Source of the DNA: Rubrobacter sp. | GTDB taxonomy: Bacteria; Actinomycetota; Rubrobacteria; Rubrobacterales; Rubrobacteraceae | Reading direction: 5' to 3' | DNA length: 25,024 bases | NCBI GenBank assembly: GCA_016781775.1 | Contig: JADDPR010000523.1 | Span: 1-25,024, forward strand | In this document: one piece after another, positions 7,897 to 15,214 of the stretch | Layout: the number at the start of each line of letters is the position of its first letter | How positions within the stretch are numbered: the stretch's first letter is position 1 | Position numbers and translations under genes: made by a program | Notes under the pieces: model-generated | The model's input: only the letters and a program-made list of their open reading frames with translations | What the model was told of the DNA's origin: nothing | Databases searched by the model: none

Positions 7897-8559
7897 TTGG
7901 GACGACCGAGAAGCGGAGGCCCCGGCGGCAGAGGACCGGGCGGCCCCGGGGGCCCTGGAGGTCCTGGCGGTAGGGGTGGCGGCCCCGGTGGTAGAGGCGG
8001 GCAGGGCGGCAGGGGCGGCGGTCCCGGCGGCCGCGATGGTGGTCGCGGTGGCCGTGATGGCGGCCGTGGTGGTCGCGGTCGTGACAGGGACAACGAGTTT
8101 CAGGATCGCGTAGTAGAGATCCGGCGCGTCGCCAAGGTCGTCAAGGGCGGCCGGCGCTTCAACTTCAGCGCCCTGGTCGTCGTAGGCGACGGAAAGGGCC
8201 GCGTTGGCGTGGGCCTCGGCAAGGCGAATACCGTTCCGGCGGCGATAGCCAAGGGCCAGGACAAGGCCAAGCGCGAGATGTTCGAGGTGCCGATGCGCAA
8301 CACGACCATCCCGCACGAGGTTCTCGGCAAGTTCTTGAGCTCGACGGTCATGCTCAAGCCGGCCTCCGAGGGTACCGGCGTTATCGCGGGCGGCGGCGTC
8401 CGGGCGGTGCTGGAGCTCGCGGGCGTCAGGGACGTCCTCACCAAGGCCCTGGGTTCGACCACCTCGGTCAACCTGGTCAGGGCGACGGTGGACGGGCTTC
8501 GGAACCTGCGCTCCAAGGCGACCATCGAGCAGTCCAGAGGGGTGAAGATCACGCTGTGA
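7897..8559 (+). CDS. rpsE: 30S ribosomal protein S5 with Gly/Arg-rich N-terminal tail
   Basis: Body protein important for decoding fidelity, together with S4. The core from about residue 66 is ordinary S5: FQDRVVEIRRVAKVVKGGRRFNFSALVVVGDGKGRVGVGLGKA and the C-terminal domain with GTGVIAGGGVRAVLELAGVRDVLTKALGS. The first ~65 residues are a low-complexity tail of GGPGGR, GGRGG and RDGGRGG units, resembling eukaryotic RGG boxes. There is no ATG, GTG or TTG between TTG 7897 and the core, so the tail must be translated. Gly codons in the tail vary, so it is not a fresh DNA slippage product. Actinobacterial S5 often has a charged tail; this degree of Gly/Arg purity stands out. Confidence 0.96.
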   Translation: MGRPRSGGPGGRGPGGPGGPGGPGGRGGGPGGRGGQGGRGGGPGGRDGGRGGRDGGRGGRGRDRDNEFQDRVVEIRRVAKVVKGGRRFNFSALVVVGDGKGRVGVGLGKANTVPAAIAKGQDKAKREMFEVPMRNTTIPHEVLGKFLSSTVMLKPASEGTGVIAGGGVRAVLELAGVRDVLTKALGSTTSVNLVRATVDGLRNLRSKATIEQSRGVKITL

Positions 8560-8741
8560 GCCCCCTCAAGGTCACTCAGACGAAGAGCGTTATCGGCTCC
8601 CTTGAGTCGCACAAGCAGACGGTACGGTCGCTGGGCCTCAAGCGCATCCGGGATTCCCGGGTGCACCAGGATACGCCGCAGATTCGCGGTATGATCCGCA
8701 AGGTACAGCATCTGGTCCGCGTCGAGGAGGTGGACGAGTAG
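8556..8741 (+). CDS. rpmD: 50S ribosomal protein L30
   Basis: Small large-subunit protein. GTG 8556 overlaps the rpsE stop by four bases (GTGA). The 61-residue product SPLKVTQTKSVIGSLESHKQTVRSLGLKRI with IRGMIRKVQHLVRVEEVDE matches L30 from end to end. Presence of L30 fits Actinobacteria and Firmicutes; some lineages lack it. Confidence 0.96.
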   Translation: MSPLKVTQTKSVIGSLESHKQTVRSLGLKRIRDSRVHQDTPQIRGMIRKVQHLVRVEEVDE

Positions 8742-9202
8742 TGAGGCTGAACGAACTATCGCCGGCCCCGGGCTCGACCCGTAGCCGCAAGCGGCTCGGT
8801 CGGGGCAAGGGTACCGGGCAGGGCAAGACCGCCGGTCGGGGTCACGGCGGCGCGGGTTCGCGCTCCGGCGCGATCTCGTACACCTCTTACGAGGGTGGGC
8901 AGATGCCGCTGCAGCGGCGCCTCCCGCGCCTCAAGGGGATGGCCCGCGGTCGGCACACCGTCGCTCGGCCGACCGTGTACGCGCCGGTCAACCTCTCCGA
9001 GCTCGCCGAGCTTCAGGGCGACGCTTTCGGCGTCGAGGAGTTGAAGGGCGCAGGGCTCGTCAGGAAGAAGGAAGTGCTGGTCAAGATCCTCGGGGACGGG
9101 GAGATCGGTCGGGCCGTCACCGTCCGGGCGCACGCCTTCTCCAAGACGGCGCAGGAGAAGATAGAAGCCGCCGGCGGGAGCGTCGAGATACTGGAGCGTT
9201 AG
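8741..9202 (+). CDS. rplO: 50S ribosomal protein L15
   Basis: Late-assembly 23S-binding protein. The 153-residue product starts at GTG 8741, overlapping the rpmD stop by one base. It begins RLNELSPAPGSTRSRKRLGRGKGTGQGKTAGRGHGGAGSRSG, the Gly/Arg-rich N-terminal extension normal for L15. The globular domain has EGGQMPLQRRLPRLKG and a C-terminal KTAQEKIEAAGGSVEIL. Length is normal. Confidence 0.97.
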   Translation: MRLNELSPAPGSTRSRKRLGRGKGTGQGKTAGRGHGGAGSRSGAISYTSYEGGQMPLQRRLPRLKGMARGRHTVARPTVYAPVNLSELAELQGDAFGVEELKGAGLVRKKEVLVKILGDGEIGRAVTVRAHAFSKTAQEKIEAAGGSVEILER

Positions 9203-9204
9203 AG

Positions 9205-10485
9205 ATGCTCAAGGCACTAGGAAACGCGTGGCGCGTCCCGGAACTCCGCCGTAAGCTCATGTTTACGGCGGCGCTCTTGATCCTTTACCGGCTCGGCTCT
9301 TTCGTGCCCCTGCCGGGGATCAACCGGGAAGCCCTCGCCAACGGGGTGACCGGCGGAAACGCCATCACCGGGCTCTTCAACACCTTTACCGGCGGCGCCT
9401 TCAACCAGCTGTCGGTGTTCTCGTTGGGGATCATGCCGTACATTACGGCCTCCATCGTGATGCAGCTTCTGACGGTGGCGGTGCCTAGGCTGCAGGAGCT
9501 TGCCAAGGAAGGCGAGACCGGGCAGCAAAAGATCACGCAGTACACCCGCTTCTTCACGCTGGGGCTGGCGCTTATACAGTCCATAGCGCTGATGTTCTTT
9601 ATACGAAGCGGCCAGCTTGTCGCCGGCGCGCTCTCGAACGCGACGCTGATCGACTACTTTCTCGTGGTCGTCACGCTGACGGCCGGAACGATGCTCATCA
9701 TGTGGTTGGGCGAGCTCATCACGCAGCGGGGCCTCGGCAACGGCATCTCGCTTATCATCGCGGCGGCGATCCTCTCGCAGGCGCCCTTTGCGATCCGTTC
9801 CCTTATCGAGAACGGGAACATCCTTACCCTCGTAATCCTCGCTCTCCTGGCGGTGTTGATCATCGCGGCGATCGTGTTCGTCAACGAGGGGCAGCGGCGC
9901 ATCCCGATCACCTACGCCAAGCGTCAGGTCGGGCGGCGGATGAGCCAGGGTGGGACGACGTACCTGCCCTTGAAGGTCAACATGGCCGGGGTCATCCCGA
10001 TCATCTTCGCCTCGTCGCTGTTGATCTTCCCGACGATCATCACCCAATTTCTCGGCGGGGGCAACGACTCGCTCTTGAGCCGGATCGCGCTGTACTTCGC
10101 GCCCGGTGAGGTGCCTTACCTGATCCTGTTCGCGCTCCTTATCTTGATGTTCACGTACTTCTACACGGCGGTGCAGTTCAATCCGGTAGAGCACGCGGAC
10201 AACCTCAAGAAGAGCGGCGGCTACATCCCCGGCATACGCCCGGGCCAGCCGACGGCGGTGTACCTGAACAACGTGCTCACCAGGATCACGCTCTTCGGCG
10301 CGATCTTCCTGGCGACGATCTCGGTGTTGCCGTACCTCTTCACGAGCTTCTTAAGCCTGGGCAACCAGATCTTCCTTGGCGGCACCTCGATGCTTATCGT
10401 GGTGGGCGTCTCGCTGGACATGGTGCGCCAGCTTGAGAGCCAGTTGATGATGAGAAACTACGAAGGGTTTTTGCGCAAACGATGA
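9205..10485 (+). CDS. secY: Protein translocase channel subunit SecY
   Basis: Core channel of the Sec translocon in the cytoplasmic membrane, acting with SecE/SecG and SecA. The 426-residue product fits ten membrane helices. Motifs seen: WRVPELRRKLMFTAALLILYRLGSFVPLPGI (helix 1), GIMPYITASIVMQLL (helix 2), TQRGLGNGISLIIAA (helix 4-5 loop), GQRRIPITYAKRQVGRR (a cytoplasmic loop), the loop VQFNPVEHADNLKKSGGYIPGIRPG and a C-terminal tail ending in RNYEGFLRKR. It is 2 bases after rplO and overlaps adk by four bases. Confidence 0.98.
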   Translation: MLKALGNAWRVPELRRKLMFTAALLILYRLGSFVPLPGINREALANGVTGGNAITGLFNTFTGGAFNQLSVFSLGIMPYITASIVMQLLTVAVPRLQELAKEGETGQQKITQYTRFFTLGLALIQSIALMFFIRSGQLVAGALSNATLIDYFLVVVTLTAGTMLIMWLGELITQRGLGNGISLIIAAAILSQAPFAIRSLIENGNILTLVILALLAVLIIAAIVFVNEGQRRIPITYAKRQVGRRMSQGGTTYLPLKVNMAGVIPIIFASSLLIFPTIITQFLGGGNDSLLSRIALYFAPGEVPYLILFALLILMFTYFYTAVQFNPVEHADNLKKSGGYIPGIRPGQPTAVYLNNVLTRITLFGAIFLATISVLPYLFTSFLSLGNQIFLGGTSMLIVVGVSLDMVRQLESQLMMRNYEGFLRKR

Positions 10486-11117
10486 GGATCATACTCTTTG
10501 GCCCCCAGGGGGCAGGCAAGGGAACGCAGGCGTCGAGGCTCGCCGAGAAGACCGGCGGGCAGCACATAGCCACGGGCGACCTGGTGCGTGCGGAGATCAA
10601 GTCGGGCTCTGAGCTCGGCAAGACGATCCAGGACTACAACGACCGCGGAGACCTCGTCCCCGACGAGATCATCGTCGAGATGATGAAGCAGCACCTCGAC
10701 AGGGCGGACTCCTGGATTCTGGACGGTTTCCCCCGCAACCAGGCCCAGGCCGAGACGCTCGACGAGGCGCTGAAGGAGATCGACGCGCGCCTCGACAAGG
10801 TCGTCGCGCTCGAAGCCCCGGACGCGGCCCTTATCGAGCGCCTCTCGGGACGGCGCCAGAGCGAGGCGACGGGGAAGACCTACCACATTCAGTACGACCC
10901 GCCGCCGGAGAACGCCGAGGAAGACCCGGGCCCGTTCATCCAGCGCAAGGACGACACGGAGGAGGCGATCCGCCACAGGCTCGACCTCTACCACGAGCAG
11001 ACCGAGCCCCTCAAGGGCTACTACGAGAAGCAGGGTCTTCTCGTCACGGTCGACGCCACGAGGCCCATCCCCGAGGTGACGGACGAGGTCTTGCGGGCCG
11101 TGGGAGAGGGCTCCTAA
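10482..11117 (+). CDS. adk: Adenylate kinase
   Basis: Cytoplasmic enzyme interconverting ATP + AMP and 2 ADP. The 211-residue product has the P-loop GPQGAGKGT (residues 7-15), the AMP-binding ATGDLVRAEI and DGFPRNQAQAE, and the LID domain from about residue 123 (GRRQSEATGKTYHIQYDPP). The LID has no cysteines, so it is the non-zinc type and is slightly short. RKDDTEEAIRHRL closes the LID. ATG 10482 overlaps the secY stop by four bases (ATGA), the usual secY-adk-map order. Confidence 0.97.
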   Translation: MRIILFGPQGAGKGTQASRLAEKTGGQHIATGDLVRAEIKSGSELGKTIQDYNDRGDLVPDEIIVEMMKQHLDRADSWILDGFPRNQAQAETLDEALKEIDARLDKVVALEAPDAALIERLSGRRQSEATGKTYHIQYDPPPENAEEDPGPFIQRKDDTEEAIRHRLDLYHEQTEPLKGYYEKQGLLVTVDATRPIPEVTDEVLRAVGEGS

Positions 11118-11122
11118 GAGCC

Positions 11123-11872
11123 GTGATCGTTCGGAAGAGCCGTTCGGAGCTCGAAACCATGCGCGAGGGCGGCCGCATCACGGCCGCCTGCTTGAAGATG
11201 CTCCGGCAGAACACCAAGGCCGGGGTCTCCACCAAGGAGCTCGACGAGATGGCCGAGGAGTTCATCTACGAGCGGGGGGGCAAGCCCGAGTTCAAGGGCT
11301 ATCAGGGCTTCCCCGCCTCGATCTGCGCCTCGCCGAACGCGATGATCGTGCATGGCATCCCGGGCCCGTACCGGCTCAAGGAGGGGGACACGATCTCCCT
11401 CGACGTCGGGGTGCGCTATGAGGGTTTCGTTACGGACTCGGCGACGACGGTCGCGGTGGGGGAGATCCCGGAGGCGACGAAGGGGCTCCTCGATACCACC
11501 CGCGAGTGTCTCGCGGCGGCGACGGACGAGATGCGCGCCGGCAAGCGGCTCGGGGACGTCGGGCACGCGATACAAGCTCTCGCCGAGGGGCGGGGGTACG
11601 GGGTCGTCCGGGACCTCGTCTCCCACGGGGTCGGGCGCCAGATGCACGAGGACCCGCAGATCCCGAATTATGGCCGGCCTGGCACCGGGCCCAGGCTTCA
11701 GCCGGGGATGACGTTTGCGATAGAGCCCATGATCACCCTGGGCGACTACGACATCCGGATCAGCGAGTGGGACGGCTGGTCGATCTACACGGCAGACGAC
11801 TCCCTGGCCGCCCACTTCGAGCACACGATAGCCGTGACCGAGGCCGGGCCCTGGGTCCTCACGGAGGAGTAA
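11123..11872 (+). CDS. map: Methionine aminopeptidase, type I
   Basis: Removes the initiator Met from nascent proteins with small second residues. The 249-residue product shows the metal and catalytic residues in order: the His of IVHGIPG, Asp in SLDVGVRYEGFVTDSATT (two ligands), His in SHGVGRQMHEDPQIPNYG, Glu in FAIEPMI and Glu in HTIAVTE. No N-terminal zinc-finger or SH3 extension is present. GTG 11123 begins IVRKSRSELETMREGGRI, a typical family start. It lies 5 bases after adk. Confidence 0.97.
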   Translation: MIVRKSRSELETMREGGRITAACLKMLRQNTKAGVSTKELDEMAEEFIYERGGKPEFKGYQGFPASICASPNAMIVHGIPGPYRLKEGDTISLDVGVRYEGFVTDSATTVAVGEIPEATKGLLDTTRECLAAATDEMRAGKRLGDVGHAIQALAEGRGYGVVRDLVSHGVGRQMHEDPQIPNYGRPGTGPRLQPGMTFAIEPMITLGDYDIRISEWDGWSIYTADDSLAAHFEHTIAVTEAGPWVLTEE

Positions 11873-11879
11873 GGGCTGG

Positions 11880-11908
11880 GAGAAAGATTCTCGGCGTGGT
11901 AGTATAAT
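11880..11908 (+). promoter_or_regulatory. Probable promoter of the infA-rpmJ-rpsM operon
   Basis: The 90-base gap between map and infA is locally A+T-rich. It holds a perfect TATAAT at 11903-11908, about 55 bases before infA. The -35 region lacks a clear TTGACA; at that place lies a small perfect inverted repeat, GAGAA-AGA-TTCTC (11880-11892). I infer a housekeeping sigma promoter, perhaps activator-dependent or with an operator, but neither is proven by sequence. Confidence 0.6.
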
Positions 11909-11962
11909 CGTTTGGTTTCGGTCATCTTGTAACAACGCAACGAGCGGAGGCGAGGGAGGTCC

Positions 11963-12181
11963 TTGGCTAAAGAAGACGTCATAGAGGTGGAGGGCACGAT
12001 CACCGAGGCGCTGCCCAACACGCAGTTCCGGGTGGAACTCGACAACGGTCACAACGTGCTCGCACACATCTCGGGCAAGATGCGGATGAACTACATACGT
12101 ATCCTGCCGGGCGACAAGGTCAAGGTGGAGTTGAGCCCTTACGACCTCGACCGGGGGCGCATAACCTACAGGTTCAGGTAG
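11963..12181 (+). CDS. infA: Translation initiation factor IF-1
   Basis: Binds the 30S A site during initiation. The 72-residue product from TTG 11963 reads AKEDVIEVEGTITEALPNTQFRVELDNGHNVLAHISGKMRMNYIRILPGDKVKVELSPYDLDRGRITYRFR, a complete S1/OB-fold IF-1. GGGAGGT just upstream supports the TTG, although the spacing is tight. It is the first gene after the probable promoter at 11903. Confidence 0.97.
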   Translation: MAKEDVIEVEGTITEALPNTQFRVELDNGHNVLAHISGKMRMNYIRILPGDKVKVELSPYDLDRGRITYRFR

Positions 12182-12206
12182 CGAAGGTAGTAAAAGGAGA
12201 GGTGTC

Positions 12207-12323
12207 TTGAAGGTACGGGCGAGCGTGAAGCCCTTGTGCGATCGGTGCAAGGTCATAAGACGGCGTGGGGTGTTGCGCGTTATATGCAGCGCCAACCCTC
12301 GCCACAAGCAGAGGCAGGGTTAA
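12207..12323 (+). CDS. rpmJ: 50S ribosomal protein L36, zinc form
   Basis: Smallest large-subunit protein. The 38 codons after TTG 12207 read KVRASVKPLCDRCKVIRRRG, then VLRVICSANPRHKQRQG and TAA at 12321. Zinc ligands Cys-x2-Cys, Cys and His are all present (CDRC, C, H), so this is the C+ form. AAAAGGAGAGGTG upstream is a good ribosome-binding site. It sits between infA and rpsM, the usual place, one base before the rpsM ATG. Confidence 0.96.
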   Translation: MKVRASVKPLCDRCKVIRRRGVLRVICSANPRHKQRQG

Positions 12324-12324
12324 C

Positions 12325-12696
12325 ATGGCGCGTATAGCGGGCGTGGACCTTCCGCGCGAGAAGCGGGTCGAGGTCGGGCTGACGTACGTCTTCGGGATCG
12401 GCCGTTCGACGGCGAAGAAGATCCTCGGGGAGACCGGGATCGATCCGAACACGAAGGTCCGGGATCTCGCCGAGGGCGAGGTCGCGCAGATCAGGCAGTA
12501 CGTGGATGCCAACGTCGAGGTCGAGGGTGACCTCAGGCGCGAGAACAACCAGAACATCAGGCGGCTCATAGACATCGGCTCTTACCGGGGCATCCGGCAT
12601 CGTCGGGGGCTCCCGGTTCGCGGGCAGCGGACGAAGACCAACGCCCGCAGCCGCAAGGGTCCGAAGCCGTCCATAGGCGGGAGGAAGAAGAAGTAA
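12325..12696 (+). CDS. rpsM: 30S ribosomal protein S13
   Basis: Head protein making bridges to L5 and contacting P-site tRNA. I choose ATG 12325, one base after the rpmJ stop; in-frame codons upstream lie inside rpmJ and do not match the family. The 123-residue product MARIAGVDLPREKRVEVGLTYVFGIG has helix-two-turn-helix features, then LRRENNQNIRRLIDIGSYRGIRHRRGLPVRGQRTKTNARSRKG and a Lys/Arg tail. Confidence 0.98.
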   Translation: MARIAGVDLPREKRVEVGLTYVFGIGRSTAKKILGETGIDPNTKVRDLAEGEVAQIRQYVDANVEVEGDLRRENNQNIRRLIDIGSYRGIRHRRGLPVRGQRTKTNARSRKGPKPSIGGRKKK

Positions 12697-13119
12697 ATGG
12701 GTAGGGGCAGGCAGCAGCGCCCGCAGGGCAGGACCCGCGGGGCGAGCCGGACTCGGCGCAAGGTCCGCAAGAACATCTCGACCGGCGTCGTGCACATCAA
12801 GAGCTCGTTCAACAACACCATCGTGAGCGTCTCCGACCAGGAGGGCAACGTTATCGCCTGGGAGTCGGCGGGCGCGTTGGGCTTCAGGGGGAGCCGTAAG
12901 AGCACCCCGTACGCGGCCCAGATGACGGCCGAGAGCGTCGCCAACAAGGCGATGGACCAGGGCATGCGTCGCGTGGACATCGAGGTCAAGGGCCACGGCT
13001 CCGGCCGGGACATGGCGGCCAGGACGTTCCAGAGCATGGGCATCGAGGTCCTCTCCATAAAGGACGTCACCGGGCAGCCGCACAACGGTTGCAGGCCCCC
13101 GAAGCGGAGGAGGGGCTAA
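12697..13119 (+). CDS. rpsK: 30S ribosomal protein S11
   Basis: Platform protein near the Shine-Dalgarno cleft. The 140-residue product has a basic N-terminal extension, GVVHIKSSFNNTIVSVSDQEGNVIAWESAGALGFRGSRKSTPYAAQ and the C-terminal HNGCRPPKRRRG. The family usually reads DVTPIPHNGC; here PI is replaced by GQ. The Asn-Gly that is converted to isoaspartate in E. coli S11 is kept. The ATG abuts the rpsM stop. Confidence 0.97.
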   Translation: MGRGRQQRPQGRTRGASRTRRKVRKNISTGVVHIKSSFNNTIVSVSDQEGNVIAWESAGALGFRGSRKSTPYAAQMTAESVANKAMDQGMRRVDIEVKGHGSGRDMAARTFQSMGIEVLSIKDVTGQPHNGCRPPKRRRG

Positions 13120-13124
13120 CAATC

Positions 13125-13727
13125 ATGGCGAGATACACGGGACCCAAGGGGAGGCGCGACCGCAGGGCGGGCGTAATGCTCTCCAACATGCGCAAGAACC
13201 CCATCGAGAAGAAGCCGTACCCGCCGGGCGAGCACGGCCGCGGCAGGCAGCGCCAGACGGAGTACGGTCTGCGTCTCCTCGAGAAGCAGAAGGCCCGCTG
13301 GTACTACGGTGTCTCCGAGAAGCAGTTCCGGAAGGCGTACGACCGGGCGACTCGGATGCAGGGCGTTACCGGCGAGAACCTCCTGAGGCTCATGGAGCTT
13401 CGGATGGACAACGTCGTGTTCCGCATGGGGTTTGCGACGAGCCGGCAGCAGGCGCGCCAGATCGTGGTGCACGGGCACTTCCTCCTCAACGGCCGCAAGC
13501 ACAACATCCCGTCGGCGATTCTGAAGCCGGGGGACGTGATCACGGTCAAGGAGAAGAGCCGGAGGCTGGAGCCCATTCAGAACGCGGTCGAGCAGGTCGT
13601 CGCGGTTCCGCCGTGGCTCGAGGCCGACCACGACAACTTCACGGGCCGACTCCTCCACACGCCGGGGCGCGACGAGATCGACACCCCCGTCGAGGAGCAG
13701 CTCATCATCGAGTTCTACAGCCGCTAG
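13125..13727 (+). CDS. rpsD: 30S ribosomal protein S4, Cys-free form
   Basis: Primary 16S-binding protein and fidelity partner of S5. I choose ATG 13125 because MARYTGPKGRRDRRAG is the family start; an upstream in-frame start would lie inside rpsK. The 200-residue product has no N-terminal Cys cluster, so it is the non-zinc type. It contains EKQKARWYYGVSEKQFRKAYDRA and the S4 RNA-binding domain with MGFATSRQQARQIVVHGHFLLNGRK near residues 102-126. Confidence 0.97.
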   Translation: MARYTGPKGRRDRRAGVMLSNMRKNPIEKKPYPPGEHGRGRQRQTEYGLRLLEKQKARWYYGVSEKQFRKAYDRATRMQGVTGENLLRLMELRMDNVVFRMGFATSRQQARQIVVHGHFLLNGRKHNIPSAILKPGDVITVKEKSRRLEPIQNAVEQVVAVPPWLEADHDNFTGRLLHTPGRDEIDTPVEEQLIIEFYSR

Positions 13728-13788
13728 GGGCTTTGCCTCCGGCGCAGCTCGGGAGAACCTTTAATTACAGCAGGTGGTTAGTTTGACG

Positions 13789-14739
13789 ATGTTGGACATA
13801 GCGCCACCCCGTTTCAGGGTGGAAGAAGAGAGCGAGCGGCACGGGCTGTTCGTAGCGGAGCCGCTGCCGCGGGGCCTGGGGCACACCCTGGGCAATGCGC
13901 TTCGGCGGGTCATGCTCGCGGGGCTCGAGGGCGCCGCGGTGACGAAGATTCGGATCGAGGGCGTCAGCCACGAGTTCTCGACGATCGACGGCGTCAAGGA
14001 AGACGTGGTCGACATCGTGCTCAACGTGAAGGGCTTGAAGTTCAAGCTCGAGCGCGACGAGCCGATAGAGCTCGAGATCTTGAAGAGGGGACCTGGCGAG
14101 GTGACGGCGGCGGACATCGACCTCAAGGCCGACGTCGAGGTCGTGGACCCGGAGCACTACATCGCGAGCGTCTCCGAGAGCGGCAACCTCGACATGCGGC
14201 TCACGGTCGAGAGGGGCCAGGGCTACCGCAGGGCCGAGTCGAACAAGAGCGACGCCGACCCGATCGGGGTCATGGCCGTCGACTCGATCTTCTCGCCGGT
14301 GCAGCGGGTGAACTACAGCGTCTCCGAGACGCGCGCCGGGGCGAGGACGGACCTCGACTCCTTGCAGATCGAGGTCTTCACCGACGGGCGCATCGCCCCT
14401 CGTGAGGCCCTGCAGGAGGCGGCGAGGCAGCTCACCGACATCCTGGGGCTCTTCACCGACGGTTACGACGGTCAGAGCCGGCCCCAGACCGCGAACCGCG
14501 TGGATCGTCCCGTTATAACGGACGAGCGGCCGGTCGAGGATCTGGAGCTGACGGTTCGTTCCTACAACTGCCTCAAGCGCGAGGGCGTCGATACGATCGG
14601 GCAGCTCGCGACGATGACCGAGGAAGAGCTGATGAACATCCGCAACCTCGGGATGAAGAGCGTCGACGAGATCCGGTCGAAGCTCATGGAGTACGGTTAC
14701 GAGCTGGAGAGCGAGGGGTTGGGCGATGAGGCACGCTAA
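13789..14739 (+). CDS. rpoA: DNA-directed RNA polymerase subunit alpha
   Basis: Scaffold for RNA polymerase assembly. The alpha-NTD (about residues 1-230) contains GLGHTLGNALRRVMLAGLEGAAVTKIRIEGVSHEFSTIDGVKEDV. After a linker, the alpha-CTD has DLELTVRSYNCLKREGVDTIGQLATMTEEELMNIRNLGMKSVDEIRSKL, including the Arg that touches UP elements. I choose ATG 13789 because MLDIAPPRF aligns with the family start. TTG 13783 has a better distance from AGGTGG (13772-13777) and would add only two residues; GTG 13774 falls within that site. The gene overlaps rplQ by 14 bases. Confidence 0.96.
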   Translation: MLDIAPPRFRVEEESERHGLFVAEPLPRGLGHTLGNALRRVMLAGLEGAAVTKIRIEGVSHEFSTIDGVKEDVVDIVLNVKGLKFKLERDEPIELEILKRGPGEVTAADIDLKADVEVVDPEHYIASVSESGNLDMRLTVERGQGYRRAESNKSDADPIGVMAVDSIFSPVQRVNYSVSETRAGARTDLDSLQIEVFTDGRIAPREALQEAARQLTDILGLFTDGYDGQSRPQTANRVDRPVITDERPVEDLELTVRSYNCLKREGVDTIGQLATMTEEELMNIRNLGMKSVDEIRSKLMEYGYELESEGLGDEAR

Positions 14740-15091
14740 GCGCGGACGCAAGCTGAACCGCGAGGCCGCCCACCGGCGGTCGATGCTGGGCACGATGGCA
14801 GGCCAGGTCATCATGCACGGCCGGATCAAGACGACGGCCCCCAAGGCCAAAGAGGTCCGGAGCGTCGTCGACAAGCTGATCACGGTCGCCAAGAAGGACG
14901 ACCTCGCCGCCCGCCGCCAGGCCGTCAAGGTCCTCAAGGACAAGACGGTCGTGCGCCGCCTCTTCGAGGACGTCGCCCCCGACCTCGACGACCGCAACTC
15001 GGGCTACACCCGCATCTTGCGGCTCGGCCCGCGCCTCGGCGACGGCGCCGAAGCGGTCTACCTGGAGCTGGTCAACCACACGGTGGAGTAG
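14726..15091 (+). CDS. rplQ: 50S ribosomal protein L17
   Basis: Protein around the tunnel exit. The 121-residue product has MRHAKRGRKLNREAAHRRSML and MHGRIKTTAPKAKEVRSVVDKLITVAKK, then a C-terminal part NSGYTRILRLGPRLGDGAEAVYLELV. It starts 14 bases inside the rpoA end, which implies tight coupling. The stop TAG 15089-15091 is in the same frame as the downstream ATPase gene, so only that stop separates the two coding stretches. Confidence 0.97.
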   Translation: MRHAKRGRKLNREAAHRRSMLGTMAGQVIMHGRIKTTAPKAKEVRSVVDKLITVAKKDDLAARRQAVKVLKDKTVVRRLFEDVAPDLDDRNSGYTRILRLGPRLGDGAEAVYLELVNHTVE

Positions 15092-15120
15092 CCGGTAGCC
15101 ACCGAGAGACACGCAGCGCC

Positions 15121-15155
15121 CGACGAAGGGGCCCGCCACGGCGGGCCCCTCGTCG
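15121..15155 (+). terminator. Terminator-like hairpin after rplQ
   Basis: A 10-base-pair G+C stem, GGGGCCCGCC (15128-15137) against GGCGGGCCCC (15140-15149), is extended by CGACGA pairing with TCGTCG around one bulged A. It is followed by TCTCTTGCC, only weakly U-rich. It looks like the terminator of the alpha operon, yet the reading frame of the following ATPase stays open through it. It could instead attenuate the ecf genes. Confidence 0.65.
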
Positions 15156-15214
15156 TCTCTTGCCAGAGGGTCACCTTCCGCTACCCCGGCGAGACGGAGC
15201 TGGCGCTGGAGGAC

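Noticed and set aside
7910..8085. Short tandem GGN-rich repeat that could be a minisatellite or collagen-like gene
   Set aside because: It is in frame with the S5 core, preceded by a Shine-Dalgarno site, and its codons vary, so it is part of rpsE rather than a separate repeat element.
13728..13788. A+T-rich TTTAATTA stretch before rpoA as an internal promoter
   Set aside because: The nearest -35-like TTGCCT (13733) is about 21 bases from TTTAAT, too far, and the operon is otherwise continuous. I cannot support a promoter here.
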